The notes beneath the pieces are model-generated. The model saw only the letters and a program-made list of their open reading frames with translations, was not told where the DNA came from and did no database searches. A DNA stretch of 64,000 nt from Hofstenia miamia (taxonomy: Eukaryota > Xenacoelomorpha > Acoela > Hofsteniidae): assembly GCA_900660155.1 (NCBI GenBank), contig CABFPE010000310.1:265214-329213 (forward strand), written 5' to 3'. Position numbers and translations under genes: made by a program. This document shows positions 32,101 to 45,470 of this stretch, one piece after another; the first letter of the stretch is position 1, and every line of letters begins with the position of its first letter.

Positions 32101-35100
32101 TTGTGCATAGTTTCAATAATTCTCTCTAGATGATTATAAATGATCTATAGATTTACTTTAAATTTATGCATATATAATTAGGTTTAAACCGATTCTATTT
32201 AGAAACAAATTTTGATGTTTCCAAAACAAATATGTACTCCTTAATAATTACAAAGGAGATCTACATTGAGAGATAGGCAAACAAGAAACATTTTGTATAA
32301 AAAATTAATCGTATTAAATATAAATTTTACAAGGGTAATCAATTGGATTTGACAAGGGGACTGAGCCCACCCTCGATTCCAACAACGTTTACAAATATTT
32401 ACAAGGACTTACAAATATTTACAAAATATGTCTTGTTTTCCAACTAAAATAGTTCTGCGGTTATAAGCGCCATGTTTGCTATTAATAAAACGGACCAGTT
32501 ACTTTAGTCACGAAATTTCCTTATTAATAAGATTTTATAAGCATCACAGGGATCTTGCATCAGTCATTTTTGGTTATAGCCTATGGTAACTCTATTAGGT
32601 TTACAAATGGGCCAAAAATGTATACACAAGTAAATTCTAAACGGCCTAACCCCAACTTAATTTCCTTACAATACTTTAGTTCAGCTGGAGCCTAATCGAC
32701 CTAGGGCCAGCACACGTCCAAATTTATAATAGTATAAGACAGTATTAAAATTATGAATATTTTATTATTGTCTTAACATTAGGAATGAAGAATATTCCTA
32801 TTTTTCATTTAAAAATATAGCTCCGGTAAAAAATGAGAGTCAGAATTTTGTCAATCTCTTGGCAACATAAACAAGCACAATAATAAAATTTATACCAATC
32901 TGATGTGTTTACGAGTACTTTTGTTAATCGTGCGTGATCGCTTAAATGTGCTTGTCCAGAGCATGATACTTTAATGATGTGAAGACTTGTGTATTGTCGT
33001 TGAAGGGTTCTTGGATTTGAAATTTTTTTCTCATTTTTTGACCGGAGCTGTTATGCAGTTACACAAATAAGAGGCATTTTTTAGTGTGACGAGACTTGAT
33101 AACTTCAACCATTCAACGCTTTTGTATGATTCATTTTGGTTATCTTAATGCATTTTGTTATTGTTCTTAAAAAATGTATTTGAACATTTTTTCTCATTTT
33201 TTTGAATAGTTTTATGACTAGATTTAATTCAACTTTTCACCCTCACATGGAAGTACATTGGCACAGATGTGGAAATATCCAAGGATTTCCCAATCTTTTA
33301 CTAGATTTAGACAAAATTGCTAGAGAATGTGCATAAAAGAAATAGGTTTAAAAAGCAAAATGAAGCCTTGAACTTTTTTCTGAGTAAAGATGAAATCCAT
33401 CCAAAAATGGAAAGATTTAATAATCATCTAAAAACAATCTCATTACTTAAGAATCTACTATACTTGATATTAATTCCAGTGAAAAATGAAAGATTCGATT
33501 AAGAAAATTTTTAAGTTTTAATTTATTCTTAGTCCTCCCATTTTTTAATTTTAATTATGTAACCCAAACTGATTCGGTACCTCCCTATGTTGAAAGGAAA
33601 TGTATTGACTCATAGGTTAACCGAGGTCAGGTCAACCCGCTTCCTGCCCTGATTAAATTATAATCTTAACATAATTTTGACTGAAGCTGATAATTTAGTA
33701 GACAGTTTTTTTGTTGTCCATTAAAAGCGGCTTTTAAGATGAAGAGTTGATATATGTAGTGTTATCCTTCTAATCATTACATAATATCACCTCTATTGCT
33801 GTTACCTCGAATTATGTTCAGTTAGTCAAACGCATTGAGCTTAGTAAAAATAGACAGATTAAAGTCGAATTAGCAAATGTTTCAAACTAATGGGGGAGCA
33901 AAGAGGCCTATCGCATGTTGCTGCTACCATTTAATTAAGCATATTTGAACATGACTGCTCATAGACTAGCTTCTATCGTTACACTTTGTCCAAATTTAGT
34001 TTTTCGTGTTGTGCAGTCAACAATCGTATTTATACTAATATTTCAATGGTTATTCATTGTCTTAAGTGGTTTTGCTCAGGATCATTGGAAATGACTCTAA
34101 CCAAATTTTTCTTATATTATACGCCAAATTGAAAACAAAAATTTACATTTTTTATAAAAGTACGCACATCCCATGCGTTAAATTATTCAATCATCATGAA
34201 AAACTTGAAAGAAATTTTGTAAGGATTTAGTTTATTGACAAAATTTCGTCTAGTCAACTCCCACATATCCCATAGCAAACAAATGAAGGATTATTTCCGC
34301 TCTTGAATCAATTCGTCATTCCCACACACAATGTAACGATATTACATGCAATATAAGACTTGATGCCGTGTGGATTCTCGTATAATTAAATGCTTTTTAA
34401 TAATTCTCTAGTACGTAGAAAGTGATTTAATTTCATTATCACATTTATTCTTAAAACTATTTTTACAAAGTGCTTTTAAATTCATACGTTATTTCATTAA
34501 AAATCGCTTTCTGTGTTTAAGGCAATAAGTAGGTGATAATTTTATTTAGGATTGCGTCGAATTGCTCTAAAATGTCGCTTTGATGCTTTAATCAAGTGCT
34601 TCGCTTATTGCATTAGGGTATTAGATGGGTGGTTTACACCCGTGAGGTCTTTTCGGACAAAGAGATATTTAATTGGAGAAATGAAACGTCATGAAGACTT
34701 TGTCACGAAGTCCATTAACAAAATTAGTGTTGTTTAGCGAAAGGATGTGATGGGGGAAACCCTTATTTCACCTGTCTTCCCATTAATCAAAAGGCAGCTA
34801 AATATTGGGTAAACGTTCTCTATTCCTACAAGTTAAATTAATTTTGGTTTCAATCAATATTATAAAAATATATCGTTTATTTTTTAATCATGCTAAATTT
34901 TTAGATTTAAATTTTAATTTCATGATGGGACTTCAGTATTGAAAATTTCTTCAAAATATTTTAGTGTAATTTCAATAGTGATAAATGTTTAAAATTTGCA
35001 CACGAGTTCATACCATTGTTGAAATCGGTAATGATTAGCATATTTATCTTTTTTAAAAATGAATTTGTCAAATTTTAAATTCATTATCAGGAGCACAGGG

Positions 35101-35350
35101 ATATCGAACTATTAACCTTTAATATCCTGGAAAATTTTGAAATTTAGAAAAAAATATTAAAGCGCTTATAAATCTAAAACTAATCAAATACATTTCAAGG
35201 CCTACTTCTACATATAGAGAAACAGTTAAAGTTAATTGTTGGTCCTAAGGGATTTAAAGCATATAATTACCTGAGCATTGGGTATGGAGATAGTTTAGAA
35301 CTTTTTTTTAAAAAATCAGAATTTTCAAAGAATAGTTAATATTTTCAAGT
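29106..35350. other. 6-kb gene-free stretch
   Basis: AT-rich, with no protein-like frame or RNA gene. A possible hAT-like end, CAGTGGTTGCAAACCTGTAGG, at about 29971 has no partner that I could find. Diverged dispersed-repeat words occur near 30395 and 31370. The frame at 34552-34737 (61 codons) lies just after a TTTATTTAG acceptor-like site but resembles nothing known. Confidence 0.45.
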
Positions 35351-36219
35351 AGTTTAGGCCGAGCAATACATTTTAGTAGAATTTTTTAACATTTAATGTA
35401 AGCGCATTCACCAATAATGTCCAATCGCTCGCAATTCTCAAATTTCCTAATAGCTTAGATAAAATTATTTAAAAATATAGAAAAATTATTCTCCTACTAA
35501 AAAAGGAACATCAGGCCGCTTTAGGGTAAAGTAGAAAAGAGTACAGAGATGATGAAATTTTAAAATACCAAGCGAACAGCATTTTCAACGAATCTGGACA
35601 ATGAAAGTGTCGCATTACAGAACGAATTCTAGTTCTAAGCCTGCTTCCCCATGGTTGTCCCCACACAATAACATATTTTGTTCATTTGGGTAAGCAGTCA
35701 ATATTTTGCAATTCTAGGTGTTGGTCACATACATGACACGCTTTCTTGACAAAAAGTCTGGTTTATCGGAAAACAGGGGGGGGGTNAGTTTAGGCCGAGC
35801 AATACATTTTAGTAGAATTTTTTAACATTTAATGTAAGCGCATTCACCAATAATGTCCAATCGCTCGCAATTCTCAAATTTCCTAATAGCTTAGATAAAA
35901 TTATTTAAAAATATAGAAAAATTATTCTCCTACTAAAAAAGGAACATCAGGCCGCTTTAGGGTAAAGTAGAAAAGAGTACAGAGATGATGAAATTTTAAA
36001 ATACCAAGCGAACAGCATTTTCAACGAATCTGGACAATGAAAGTGTCGCATTACAGAACGAATTCTAGTTCTAAGCCTGCTTCCCCATGGTTGTCCCCAC
36101 ACAATAACATATTTTGTTCATTTGGGTAAGCAGTCAATATTTTGCAATTCTAGGTGTTGGTCACATACATGACACGCTTTCTTGACAAAAAGTCTGGTTT
36201 ATCGGAAAACAGGGGGGAG
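35351..36219. repeat. 435-bp duplication joined by a single N
   Basis: 35351-35785 and 35787-36219 are the same sequence (start AGTTTAGGCCGAGCAATACA, end CGGAAAACAGGGG). They are separated only by an N at 35786 and a G-run that differs in length. This is most simply an unmerged contig overlap at a poly-G tract. A diverged echo of the TTGTC-CCACACAATA word follows at about 36310. Confidence 0.92.
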
Positions 36220-37342
36220 GGGGTGACTGTGACAAGATGACGCTCGGAATATTGTTTGAGTCACAATCATGGTTGGTCTGTCATACTTAGAATTTGAGTA
36301 GGATCTTCATGGTTGTCACCACACAATAGCATAATTTCTTTTTATGATCGGCTAAAGCTCTTTGTACCTGCAATATGATGTCCAAAATGAAAGCTAAACG
36401 TTTATGTGAGAGAAATAGAATATTGCACTAAATGGATTGATAATATACCGACCAAAATTAAAATACTTATAGTTTTATCTTATAGGCAGTGAATATCTTG
36501 CTTAGTTTGCATAAAAACCTTTTGAAAATCTAAGGGTTGAGGAATTTTATTGTTTCAACTGGCTACAGTATTGCAATTAGAATAATAATTAAATTTGTTT
36601 TTTACAGTCTCTCATAAATGTTGCTATAAATTCAATTGCTCTGCTTTTTGATTGCGTATCTTTACTTTGAAATTTTTTATGGAACTAACTAATAATATTT
36701 ACTGAGAAATTGATTTTTCGACTGATTTTCGAAATATTGCTGGACACTATACGAATCATAAATAAATATTATTTAAGCTATCCGTTGCTTGGTCGTATTG
36801 CTGATTCGCAACCCTACGCTGATACTAAAAAAGAAAGTTGTATCTTTTTTAGATATTTGTAAAAAAATTTTATAGCCTATTACTACAGTATTGTTAACTT
36901 AATGACTAGTATTTCTGTTTTAAGTTAATAATGCGCTAGCAATCATAAGCGCATCTAAATGGGTTGCTTGTTTGCAGTTTCTTCAAAAACACAGTAGTAG
37001 AAGTAAAAGTTTTGCCTTAATGAAGAGAAAAGTTGTTTAAGTAAAATGTCAAGCCATCTCATCCATTTTTCAAATGCAATTCTCATAACAGAGATGATAC
37101 TTTCACTCTATTCCCTTTTTCAAAACTCCATTTTAAAGGACTGTTATTAAATTGTGTAGTAATATCATCACTTCCGTCCCATTCTTATTATATTCATTAA
37201 TCTCAATGCGTATTTTCTAGTCTGTTTTATATTTGTTTTAGTAGTGTTTCTGTTCCACACTTACGCCTACAGTTTTACCAAATATGGGCGTGTCTTAGTT
37301 TATCAGAAATTTCAAGGATAATATGTTTTTGTAAACGAAATG
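36220..37342. other. No gene seen
   Basis: AT-rich, no recognisable coding or RNA feature. Confidence 0.45.
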
Positions 37343-37542
37343 TAGATGCGTGCGCGGTGTCCAATTTCGGTCACCATACCGCAACAAAACAAAACATTCA
37401 CCGCACCGCATTGCACAGCAAATACATACTGTATATCATGCAGAAGTTACACAATGATATAGATATAAATTGCTTCATTCATTGCTATCGCACCACAGAT
37501 TAAATATGTTCACCCGCATCGCATCGCATTGCGCATACCTCT
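37343..37542. mobile_element. Possible short hAT-like element
   Basis: The left part reads TAGATGCGTGCGCGGTG. The right end, reverse-complemented, reads TAGAGGTATGCGCAATGCG. CCGCA/CGCAT motifs are concentrated at both ends, as in the 17.5-kb element. Flanking 8-mers match at only about 5 of 8 positions, so this is a tentative call. Confidence 0.4.
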
Positions 37543-38710
37543 AACGGTAAGGAGGTAGAAATGTTTTTCATTCATACATTTTTAGTATTCTTAGTTTTTA
37601 GAACCTGCACGTTTTTAAGCCAAATTTGGATTTTATCAAATATATAGATATGATTTCGAATATAAAATATATTTAAAAGAAAATGAAGATTTTTTTAATG
37701 AACTTTTTTCATTGCATACTCACAGAAAGAAGATAACATACAATGTTATCTAAATATCACAATCATTAAAATAACATGTTTAAGTACAATTATGATGGAT
37801 CTTTCACTAAGTTAGCCCTCTACCACTTAGGCCCAGAGTGTTTCGCACCCCTTATCAATTTTTTATAACTATTTGTAAAGTTGTCGTAATAATATAAAAA
37901 TTTGATTGTTTACACTCCTTTGCGATGTGTAGTCAAAATATGAAAGTTAATATACGTTATTTTTATCTTATCTTTTTACTATCTAACCAAACTAATGCCA
38001 ATTAAATTGCTTCCCAACCCAAATATCGTGAGTGATTTTGAGATTTCTTTCGGTTTATTTTTTTTCTTCTTTGACAGGTTTTTAATTAGGAAGAAATAGT
38101 TGGTTCAGTTCTTTTATAATTTCGTTTTTTTATGTTAAAAATTTCATTGCAAATCGTTTTTTCCCTCCGACATCTAATTAAGTTTATTTGTAAAATTTGG
38201 GAGCAATTGAAAGTGTTAACACAAAATTTGAAAACCTGCCAAATTAGTGGGGAAACGCTTTGAAGTTTTTTAGTAAGTAAACAACCAAATAAATGCACGG
38301 ACAGCGAGTCTAGGGAGCGGTAATTGGAGCGTAGTAAATAGCTTTCAAATCGACTACAATACCGTTTTCTTCTCCCAACAATAACGCATTTTTCTGTGTG
38401 CTAATTATTTATTTCGAAAAGTATTAGCGGCATTTACAAAACAAACTTTAATGACTACTTTAAGAACTGGGAAGAGCTTATGGAGTCTTTAATTTAAGTT
38501 CTTTTTACCAGAATAAAGCAATTAATTAGTAAAACCGATTAATTTATTTTTACACGCTATTTGCATTAAAAACTTCTGCTTTGCAAATTCGAATTTGAAA
38601 AATTAAGCCCTTGATTTTTTAAATCTATAATCGTATATCCGCATTTAGTACTCTTTGTTTTTCCTTCAAATCTCTACTACATGTTATAAAAAACCGGGTT
38701 TTTAGACATA
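37543..38710. other. No gene seen
   Basis: AT-rich, no recognisable coding or RNA feature. The minus frame at 38086-38298 is lysine/asparagine-rich and looks like chance. Confidence 0.45.
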
Positions 38711-39603
38711 CAGTGGCGACCACATATATAGCATAATTAAAAAAATTGATATGTAATCAAGTGTTGCATGGTGTGATATTTTTTGTATGATGGTAATACA
38801 ATAGCATGTTAAAGTAAGTAAGCCAACAATAAAACTAAATCATGACGAGTTCGGTTTGAGGCTTCCCGTCTGGCAGTAAGCAAAAGCAAATGTTCAGCAA
38901 GGAAAACATCAAGGATCGTAGAATTGCATCTGGCGATACCGTGAACTTACCACTGATCAATGGCGCAAGATGATGTTTTATGATGAAAGCACAGTAAAGT
39001 AAATCTTGAGTGCATCTTCTGAAGGCTTGTTGGAGAGAGATATTCTGCCATTTATAAGATAAGTAATGGGCTAGGGCTCCATCTCTGAAGAAGGCAGAAG
39101 TGGTTTGTGGTTTCTGCCAGAAGACAAGCCATGAATACTGCCAATTACTTTAACCGGTGTTGCAAGAGAAACTACTAATGTGAATGGCTCGACGCTACCG
39201 TGTGGTTTTTCAACACAATGGGACGCCAGATTATACCTCCAATGACTGGCAAACGACAACTACCAATTTCTCTAGGATTGTCCTGGTAACTCACCAGAAT
39301 TGAATATTGTGGAAAATGCCTCTGATATGATGAAGAAGAAGACTACCATGTTGAATCCTACTTCATATACCGATTTCGTTGATAAAACTGTGTGTGTTCA
39401 ACAGATTGCTCCACAATACTGATTCAATGCCACGACTTATTAAGGCTCTGCTAGCCGCCAAAAGTCGTCCCACCAAGTATTACACAATATGTACATATTT
39501 GCTTTCTTATATTGTTATTCTTTTTAAGATAAGACTAAAAGTTTGAACTTTTGCGATACTGTATGAATTTTTTAAAGTTATTCTATACCTTTGGGCTGCA
39601 CTG
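38711..39603 (+). mobile_element. Decayed Tc1/mariner element, 893 bp
   Basis: Starts TA|CAGTGGCGACC and ends, reverse-complemented, TA|CAGTGCAGCCC. The two ends share about 40 bp of imperfect inverted repeat (..TATAG-ATAA-TTTAAAAAATT..) with TA on both sides. Plus-strand coding remnants are in the expected order: LTTDQWRKMMFYDEST (first DDE region, about 38950), VVFQHNGTPDYTSNDW (second region, about 39205, with Asn where the catalytic Asp is expected) and PGNSPELNIVENASDMMKK (third region with its Glu, about 39280). The N-terminal DNA-binding part is missing and the frame is broken. Confidence 0.82.
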
Positions 39604-42600
39604 TAGTCGAAGAAATTGCAGAATGGTGTGCTTCAACAAATCAGCGTACGAGTGCTATTTCAAAATGTGAATGAATCCTCTATCCTATACAGATTTCAGA
39701 TTTTTGATCTCTATGAAAATTTTTAAAAAATACCTAGGAGAATTATGGATAATCTCATTACGGGTTTAGAAATACACATACGGCAACTGCGCTAATTCTC
39801 AAGGTGCTAGACTGCGCCTGAGACTGACAAATTCAACACGTAATGGGACCAGATCAGTACGAGGCCGTGATCTAAATGTGTTGTCTCCGCAGATCTCTAT
39901 TTCGCTCCCGAATCAAATCTTTTAGCAATACTCTTCGTTTCATGAGAGCAAAAAGTATCTAAGTCATTTTTATTTAAAATATGTCAATATTATATTTATA
40001 GTTTTTGCAGAACATAATCACTTAAAATTGAGAATCTTTTTGACTTGAACAATGATAGCAATCAATAGAAACAACTATACTAATTTAGTTAGATATATAT
40101 TTCTAAATTGGGCAAAAACTGACTTAGATACTTCTAGCTCTTATGGAACCTCTTGCTTTTTTGCACTGATTCGGAAATAGAAATTGGCCTTTGAGATTTT
40201 TGTATGATTCAGCTTAGCTAGGTGTCTGTAGTCTTGCTATGGAAATATTACATAAAAACTTCTTTGAAGATGCCAATTATCTACTTCGACTGTCAGAAGT
40301 GAATACAGCTAAAATGCTATCCGTAAATGAAAGGTTTCTCTATGAGCTCTTGCTATAATTATCATTCGTTTTACTTTTCAACTTTCTACTTTTTTCGAAA
40401 CGAATACATTCCTCTGGCTTTAAATTAGTACTTGTGTCTGTCATGTGTCAACTATTATGTACTTCAGTCCCGTTTTCAACCGATGATGGAATTTTTTAGC
40501 CCTTGATTGGGTTGTGAAAGTTATTGAGGATTCATTTTCAATGCATTAATTTGATGGCTGACTAATATTATGGCCCATTTACAAACAAAATTAATTCTTG
40601 ATTAGTTTTGCTTGGTTCGATAAATTCTTAAATTTTCGGCCTGACACACCGCGTGTCTGTGTTTTTCATGGTGATCTAGTGTAAGCCATGTGGTATCTAC
40701 CACATTTCAACGTCCATGATCTGTATTAATTCGATCACACAATCGTTACCTTTTCTTTTCATGTGCTCCTGGACACAAATTTTTCTTAAAAAGTATGAAT
40801 TAAGCAGACTAAAGCTTTAAGTTTCTTCACTTTGTTTTGATTAAAAATTTTCTTTCATGTGGAAGGTCATTTTTTAATATATTTTTTAAAATATTTTTCC
40901 ATACTCATTTACTATGAATTATGATTGTTTAACATTCCTGTGATAGTTAAATTTGAGGAATTGGTACAAACACTAAGTTACACGTTCTTGTATTAAGCAT
41001 GGAATTGACATTTATATCCATATCACTTTTCAAGTCCAATTTGGACTGTGATTTCGTTTTTGTTGAAGGCAATGCTTTGAAGCGCGAGATTTATAATCAA
41101 TATGGAAAGATAAAACAGCCAAAAATTACTGATCCCTACTATTCACTAGGAAAAAGATCAAAAAACAACGATCATGTTAACAGACAAGCAGACGAGGCTG
41201 TAAATTAACATTTAAATCTGCGGTTTAAATTGAAGTCTGTTTTTAGATGGGGATGTTTATATTTAATTCCGTTGGTAAGGGATTATTTCAGAGTAGGCAA
41301 AAATTAACCCATGAAAACCCAATTAAATTGAACTTTTGTTCAATTTTTGAGCTTTCCAGTATGGAAGCTCATTTTGAAACAATATTTGAAGCACATAATT
41401 CACATGTTTTAAGCACTATTTGTGGATCACTATGTTTTCCAAATCTTTGTCCCAAATTTATTTCCGAAATTGATGTGAGTATTCGTCACACTATGCACAA
41501 AAAATCTCTGAAAACAGTATTTTTGTAAGTTTTCCCAGCTGTTTATTTGAATTTCTCGTAGATGCGGTTGTATATGAGATGAACCAGAACAGGTCTAGAT
41601 ATCCACACTCATGTTAGCTGTAGTTATCTTTGAACAATTGTAGGCGATGTAATTTTAAAATTAATTCAAGCTTATATTGTACATGTATTAATCTTGGAAA
41701 TGCTTTTGACAACGACAGAAATATGTTAAATGAAACTTGAAAATTAAACTAAGTAGCAACTTTCAAGCGTCAAAAACATTTAAATAATGTATAATTTTCG
41801 AAATAAAATTGATTTTTATTACTAAATTTGTCTTTAATTAAAAATGATTTAATTTTTTTTAATAATTTTTATAACAACAACAACAGCAAAAGGACTTCAT
41901 TCACCTTTATCGCGGTTAAAAAGAATTATGATTTAAAAACAAGGTACCTTAACAAAAATATAAATATTAATAAGAACAGAAAAAGCATTTACAATATATA
42001 AGAAAAGAACACGGATTATCCAAATTAAGTCGAGGAACAAAAGAAGACCAGATTAAGGAGTAGAAAGAAAACTTAAATTTAGAAGAAAATAAAAAAATCT
42101 TAGTGATGAGCAGTAATCAGGTAGTTAGCAATATACGAAATGTATTTCTTTTATCGTTCCCAATTTTTTTTAGAAGTTCCTGACGCAGCCAGCTTTTATT
42201 TTGTGAGGTACAAATCTTTTCCTAATATATTTGCGCACATTTCTATGCTTGTATAGTAGGATATAGTAATTAAATTCACGGTTTTTAACTGACTAGTCTC
42301 CTCGTGTCAATGAGATTAACTCGAATTTGACTAGCTATCAATTACACTTGAATCTTTTGGAAAAATATATTAAATGCAATTCAATTCAGTGTTTGTTAGT
42401 ACACCAAACACAAAGAAAACGTTTTCGCAGATGTCAAATTTATTTATTGCTTATTGTCTATTGTTTGATGAATGACCTAGCAATTAGTAGTTAATAATTG
42501 ATTCGTTTTCTAAAATCAATTATCTACTTTAAACGTTTCTTAGACTCCAAAAAGGTACTTATAACATTAGGTAGGAATATTAGCCACTAGGGTTATGCCT

Positions 42601-43284
42601 GACCAGGAATTTCTTGTACCAAGCCCCATTAGGTCTCATTGGATTCGGTCCCAGTTCTATGAAATTTTTCTGGCCACATCCTTGCAAATTTAAATCATGT
42701 GTCTTAATTTTAGATATTGATTTTTAGGGAATTGATGGAAAACATTTTTTTAAGTTTACTGAGGATTAGTAACACTCAAGACAGTGAAGGGGAATAGTTT
42801 CATTTCTAATAAGGGTAAGGTAACATACAGACTTACGACTTTGTGCGGAACTCTTTTTGATTTATGGAGGGGGGAGTTGGGAGTTTGTACTCGATTACAA
42901 CTTTGTTGTGAACTTTTAATTCATTACTCGATATCAGTCTCACGTTTTGACATTAGATATTATTTAATAAAATTATAATTGCAAACGAAGAAATTGTTGT
43001 ATAATTAAATAAAATACAACCAAAAAGTTGTGCACTGAAAGTTTTAAGTGTACCCTACTAAAGGGAAAAAGCATTGTTGACTAATCTAGTGGATGTATAT
43101 TAGGAACGGAATTTAACACTGTAAAGACTTTTTCTCTTTGAGATTGATTTTATTTGGCAGAATATTGTAAAATTTTAGAATTAATTTTTTTAATCAATGT
43201 GGAGTTTTTTCACATCCGTTCTGGTGGTAGGTAAATTAATCATACCGATCCAAAGTTTTTCTGAGTAAGTTATATTTGAATCTT
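39604..43284. other. 3.7-kb gene-free stretch
   Basis: AT-rich. It includes a diverged dispersed-repeat copy at about 39830-39925. Frames at 40999-41208 and 41247-41528 (plus) show no family resemblance. An ACAACAACAACAGC run lies near 41875. Confidence 0.45.
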
Positions 43285-43683
43285 GTGGTTTATCCAGGAT
43301 TAAAGGTACTTTACTTTCTGCATTTTATACCTCATGTATTATGTGTGCACCAAATGGACAGTGGAGCAGAATGTGAAGCCTGTGTGGCGCATGACATAGC
43401 CACTATGTCAAGTGTCCGCTATTTTGGAGATTGATATGCTTTATTTATTTTTTTGTTCAGAATCTTTCCTGCACATGTTCATTTCAAATCATAACATTGT
43501 GTAGATTGCCATTTTCTGATCAATAGATGTTTTTATTTACATGCAGATATATATATTCCAGATTGCATTCTGCTAATGAAGTAGTAAAACGTTTAATTTT
43601 ACTTGTCCAGAAATTATCATATTATAAATATTAATCACTTGTAGTTATAATTTGCTTCNCAATTCATATAGATTTAATCTTAC

Positions 43684-43828
43684 CTGATACTTGAAGGATG
43701 TCTGCAATCTCCTCCATGGCAATTTGTGTTAAGCTCGAGTGCTTATACTCAAGACACTCTATGTTCCATAGACAGGGTTTGCCTTCTATTAATTGAATTA
43801 ATTCAACCTCTTTGTAATGCGTCCACAT
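43684..43828 (-). CDS. MADF-domain exon (partial), possibly misplaced by assembly
   Basis: Minus-strand exon reading MWTHYKEVELIQLIEGKPC, then LWNIECLEYKHSS and MEEIADILQVS, before a consensus donor (CAG|GTAAGA) at 43684. The pattern L-xx-I-xxx-PCLW-xxxx-YK and a closing xEEIA-xIL is the first half of a MADF (Myb/SANT-like) DNA-binding domain. Such domains occur in host transcription factors and in PIF/Harbinger-associated proteins. The rest of the domain is not seen in the window. The exon sits in the 295-bp piece between duplicated contig ends, and its upstream edge (43834) touches a TACCAT-rich repeat, so its true location and upstream exons are uncertain. Confidence 0.65.
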
Positions 43829-43833
43829 TCTTA

Positions 43834-43954
43834 CCAGAGGTGCCAATTATGGTACGGTACCATACAATTATGTACCATATTATGGATACCATAATGGTAT
43901 GGTAAAAAAAATTTATGGCCATTATGGATGGTAAACTTAAAAATATTGCCATAA
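43834..43954. repeat. TACCAT-rich dispersed repeat, copy 1
   Basis: CCAGAGGTGCCAATTATGG leads into nested palindromic words (GTACCATATTATGG, ATACCATAATGGTATGGTA). A second copy at 55769-55885 is about 90 per cent similar. It is cut by the N at 43955. The CAGAGGTG start resembles an hAT end but no partner end is visible. Confidence 0.6.
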
Positions 43955-44329
43955 NGTGGTTTATCCAGGATTAAAGGTACTTTACTTTCTGCATTTTATA
44001 CCTCATGTATTATGTGTGCACCAAATGGACAGTGGAGCAGAATGTGAAGCCTGTGTGGCGCATGACATAGCCACTATGTCAAGTGTCCGCTATTTTGGAG
44101 ATTGATATGCTTTATTTATTTTTTTGTTCAGAATCTTTCCTGCACATGTTCATTTCAAATCATAACATTGTGTAGATTGCCATTTTCTGATCAATAGATG
44201 TTTTTATTTACATGCAGATATATATATTCCAGATTGCATTCTGCTAATGAAGTAGTAAAACGTTTAATTTTACTTGTCCAGAAATTATCATATTATAAAT
44301 ATTAATCACTTGTAGTTATAATTTGCTTC

Positions 44330-45180
44330 GATATAGTAATTTTGATGTGCCAGTATACGAAAATACAGGACACTACAAAATCCTCCTCAAATACGCGATG
44401 CACGAAATACACGATTATTACATATGCACGAAATTATATTCACGCGAAGAGTTATAAATACAGATACCCTGACTTCTCTACATCCAATTCATTAGTTAGA
44501 TAGAGGTATGGATAGTGGGTAAATCATCACCACCCGAAGAAAATTATATTCAAATTTTTTAAGTATTCAAAAATAAAAAATCTCTCTTAATGTTTTTCAA
44601 TTAATTGATTGATAATTGATTACTTCAATTTCCGCTATTAATTGACTGTAAAAGATCACTAATTGACACGGTTTTGACTTATTGTGATAGACACGAGTGT
44701 TATTTTTCAAATAATTACATATAAATTTTTTTTATATTTCTGTGCAACTTAATGAAGACATACAACCACCTGAATTAAGCGATATTCAATTCTAAATTAT
44801 TAGTCATTATATAGAAATATAGAAACTTTAATAAAGTTAAGAAGTAGTATAAGTATTGCAAACTCCAAAATTGCAACACAATCCAAAGTTGATTCTGGGT
44901 AGTGTGTTTTTGGATTTGACTCATAGCTCTCTTAGGTATAGGCCTTGAACCCGTACTCATAAGTGTTTTGATTGGAGGCTGACGTATTAAGCCAGCAATA
45001 ACAGATTTATAGCTGAAATGCATTAATACATGCATAATATATTGAATAGTATACTTCGATTCATTGAATGAACAAAAGGTAAGCAAAAACAACAAATAAA
45101 CTTTATATACCCCAGTTTTAAAATGTTTTGAGATACATTCTTTCCTTCGATGACCTTGGTTTTCTCAAAACCCTGCTATT
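44330..45180. other. No gene seen
   Basis: AT-rich. The 106-codon minus frame at 44775-45095 has no recognisable motifs. Confidence 0.4.
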
Positions 45181-45301
45181 CAAAGATGGATTTCAAATGC
45201 CACGCGGGTTGCGGTGTGGTGCGGGTGGACATTTCTATTTTGTTACATGTGTAATGCTAAACGAATACAATATTAATTATACTACAATTCTATATAAAGT
45301 A

Positions 45302-45470
45302 GCGTGCACACCTACAACTTTGCGCACAACTTTTTGGGTAATTATAAAGTTCACAGCAAAAATATTTTGCGTACACACTTCCAACTTTGCGCGCAACTTT
45401 TCGGGTAATTATAAAGTTCACAGCAAAAATATTTGCGTACACACTTACAACTTTGCGCACAACTTTTTAG
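45302..45470. repeat. Three 66-67-bp tandem units carrying the terminal motif
   Basis: Units begin GCGTGCACACCTACAA, GCGTACACACTTCCAA and GCGTACACACTTACAA. Each has CTTTGCGC-CAACTTTT; the first two continue with GGGTAATTATAAAGTTCACA. The plus-strand frame through them is a by-product of the repeat. Confidence 0.88.

Larger units (their letters stand above)
43285..44329. repeat. Identical 374-bp copies flanking a 295-bp insert, bounded by single Ns
   Basis: 43285-43658 and 43956-44329 are the same 374 bp (start GTGGTTTATCCAGGATTAAA, end TATAATTTGCTTC). Ns at 43659 and 43955 mark joins, and 43660-43954 is unrelated sequence between them. This is the pattern of two overlapping contigs scaffolded with a small third contig in between. 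Confidence 0.93.
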
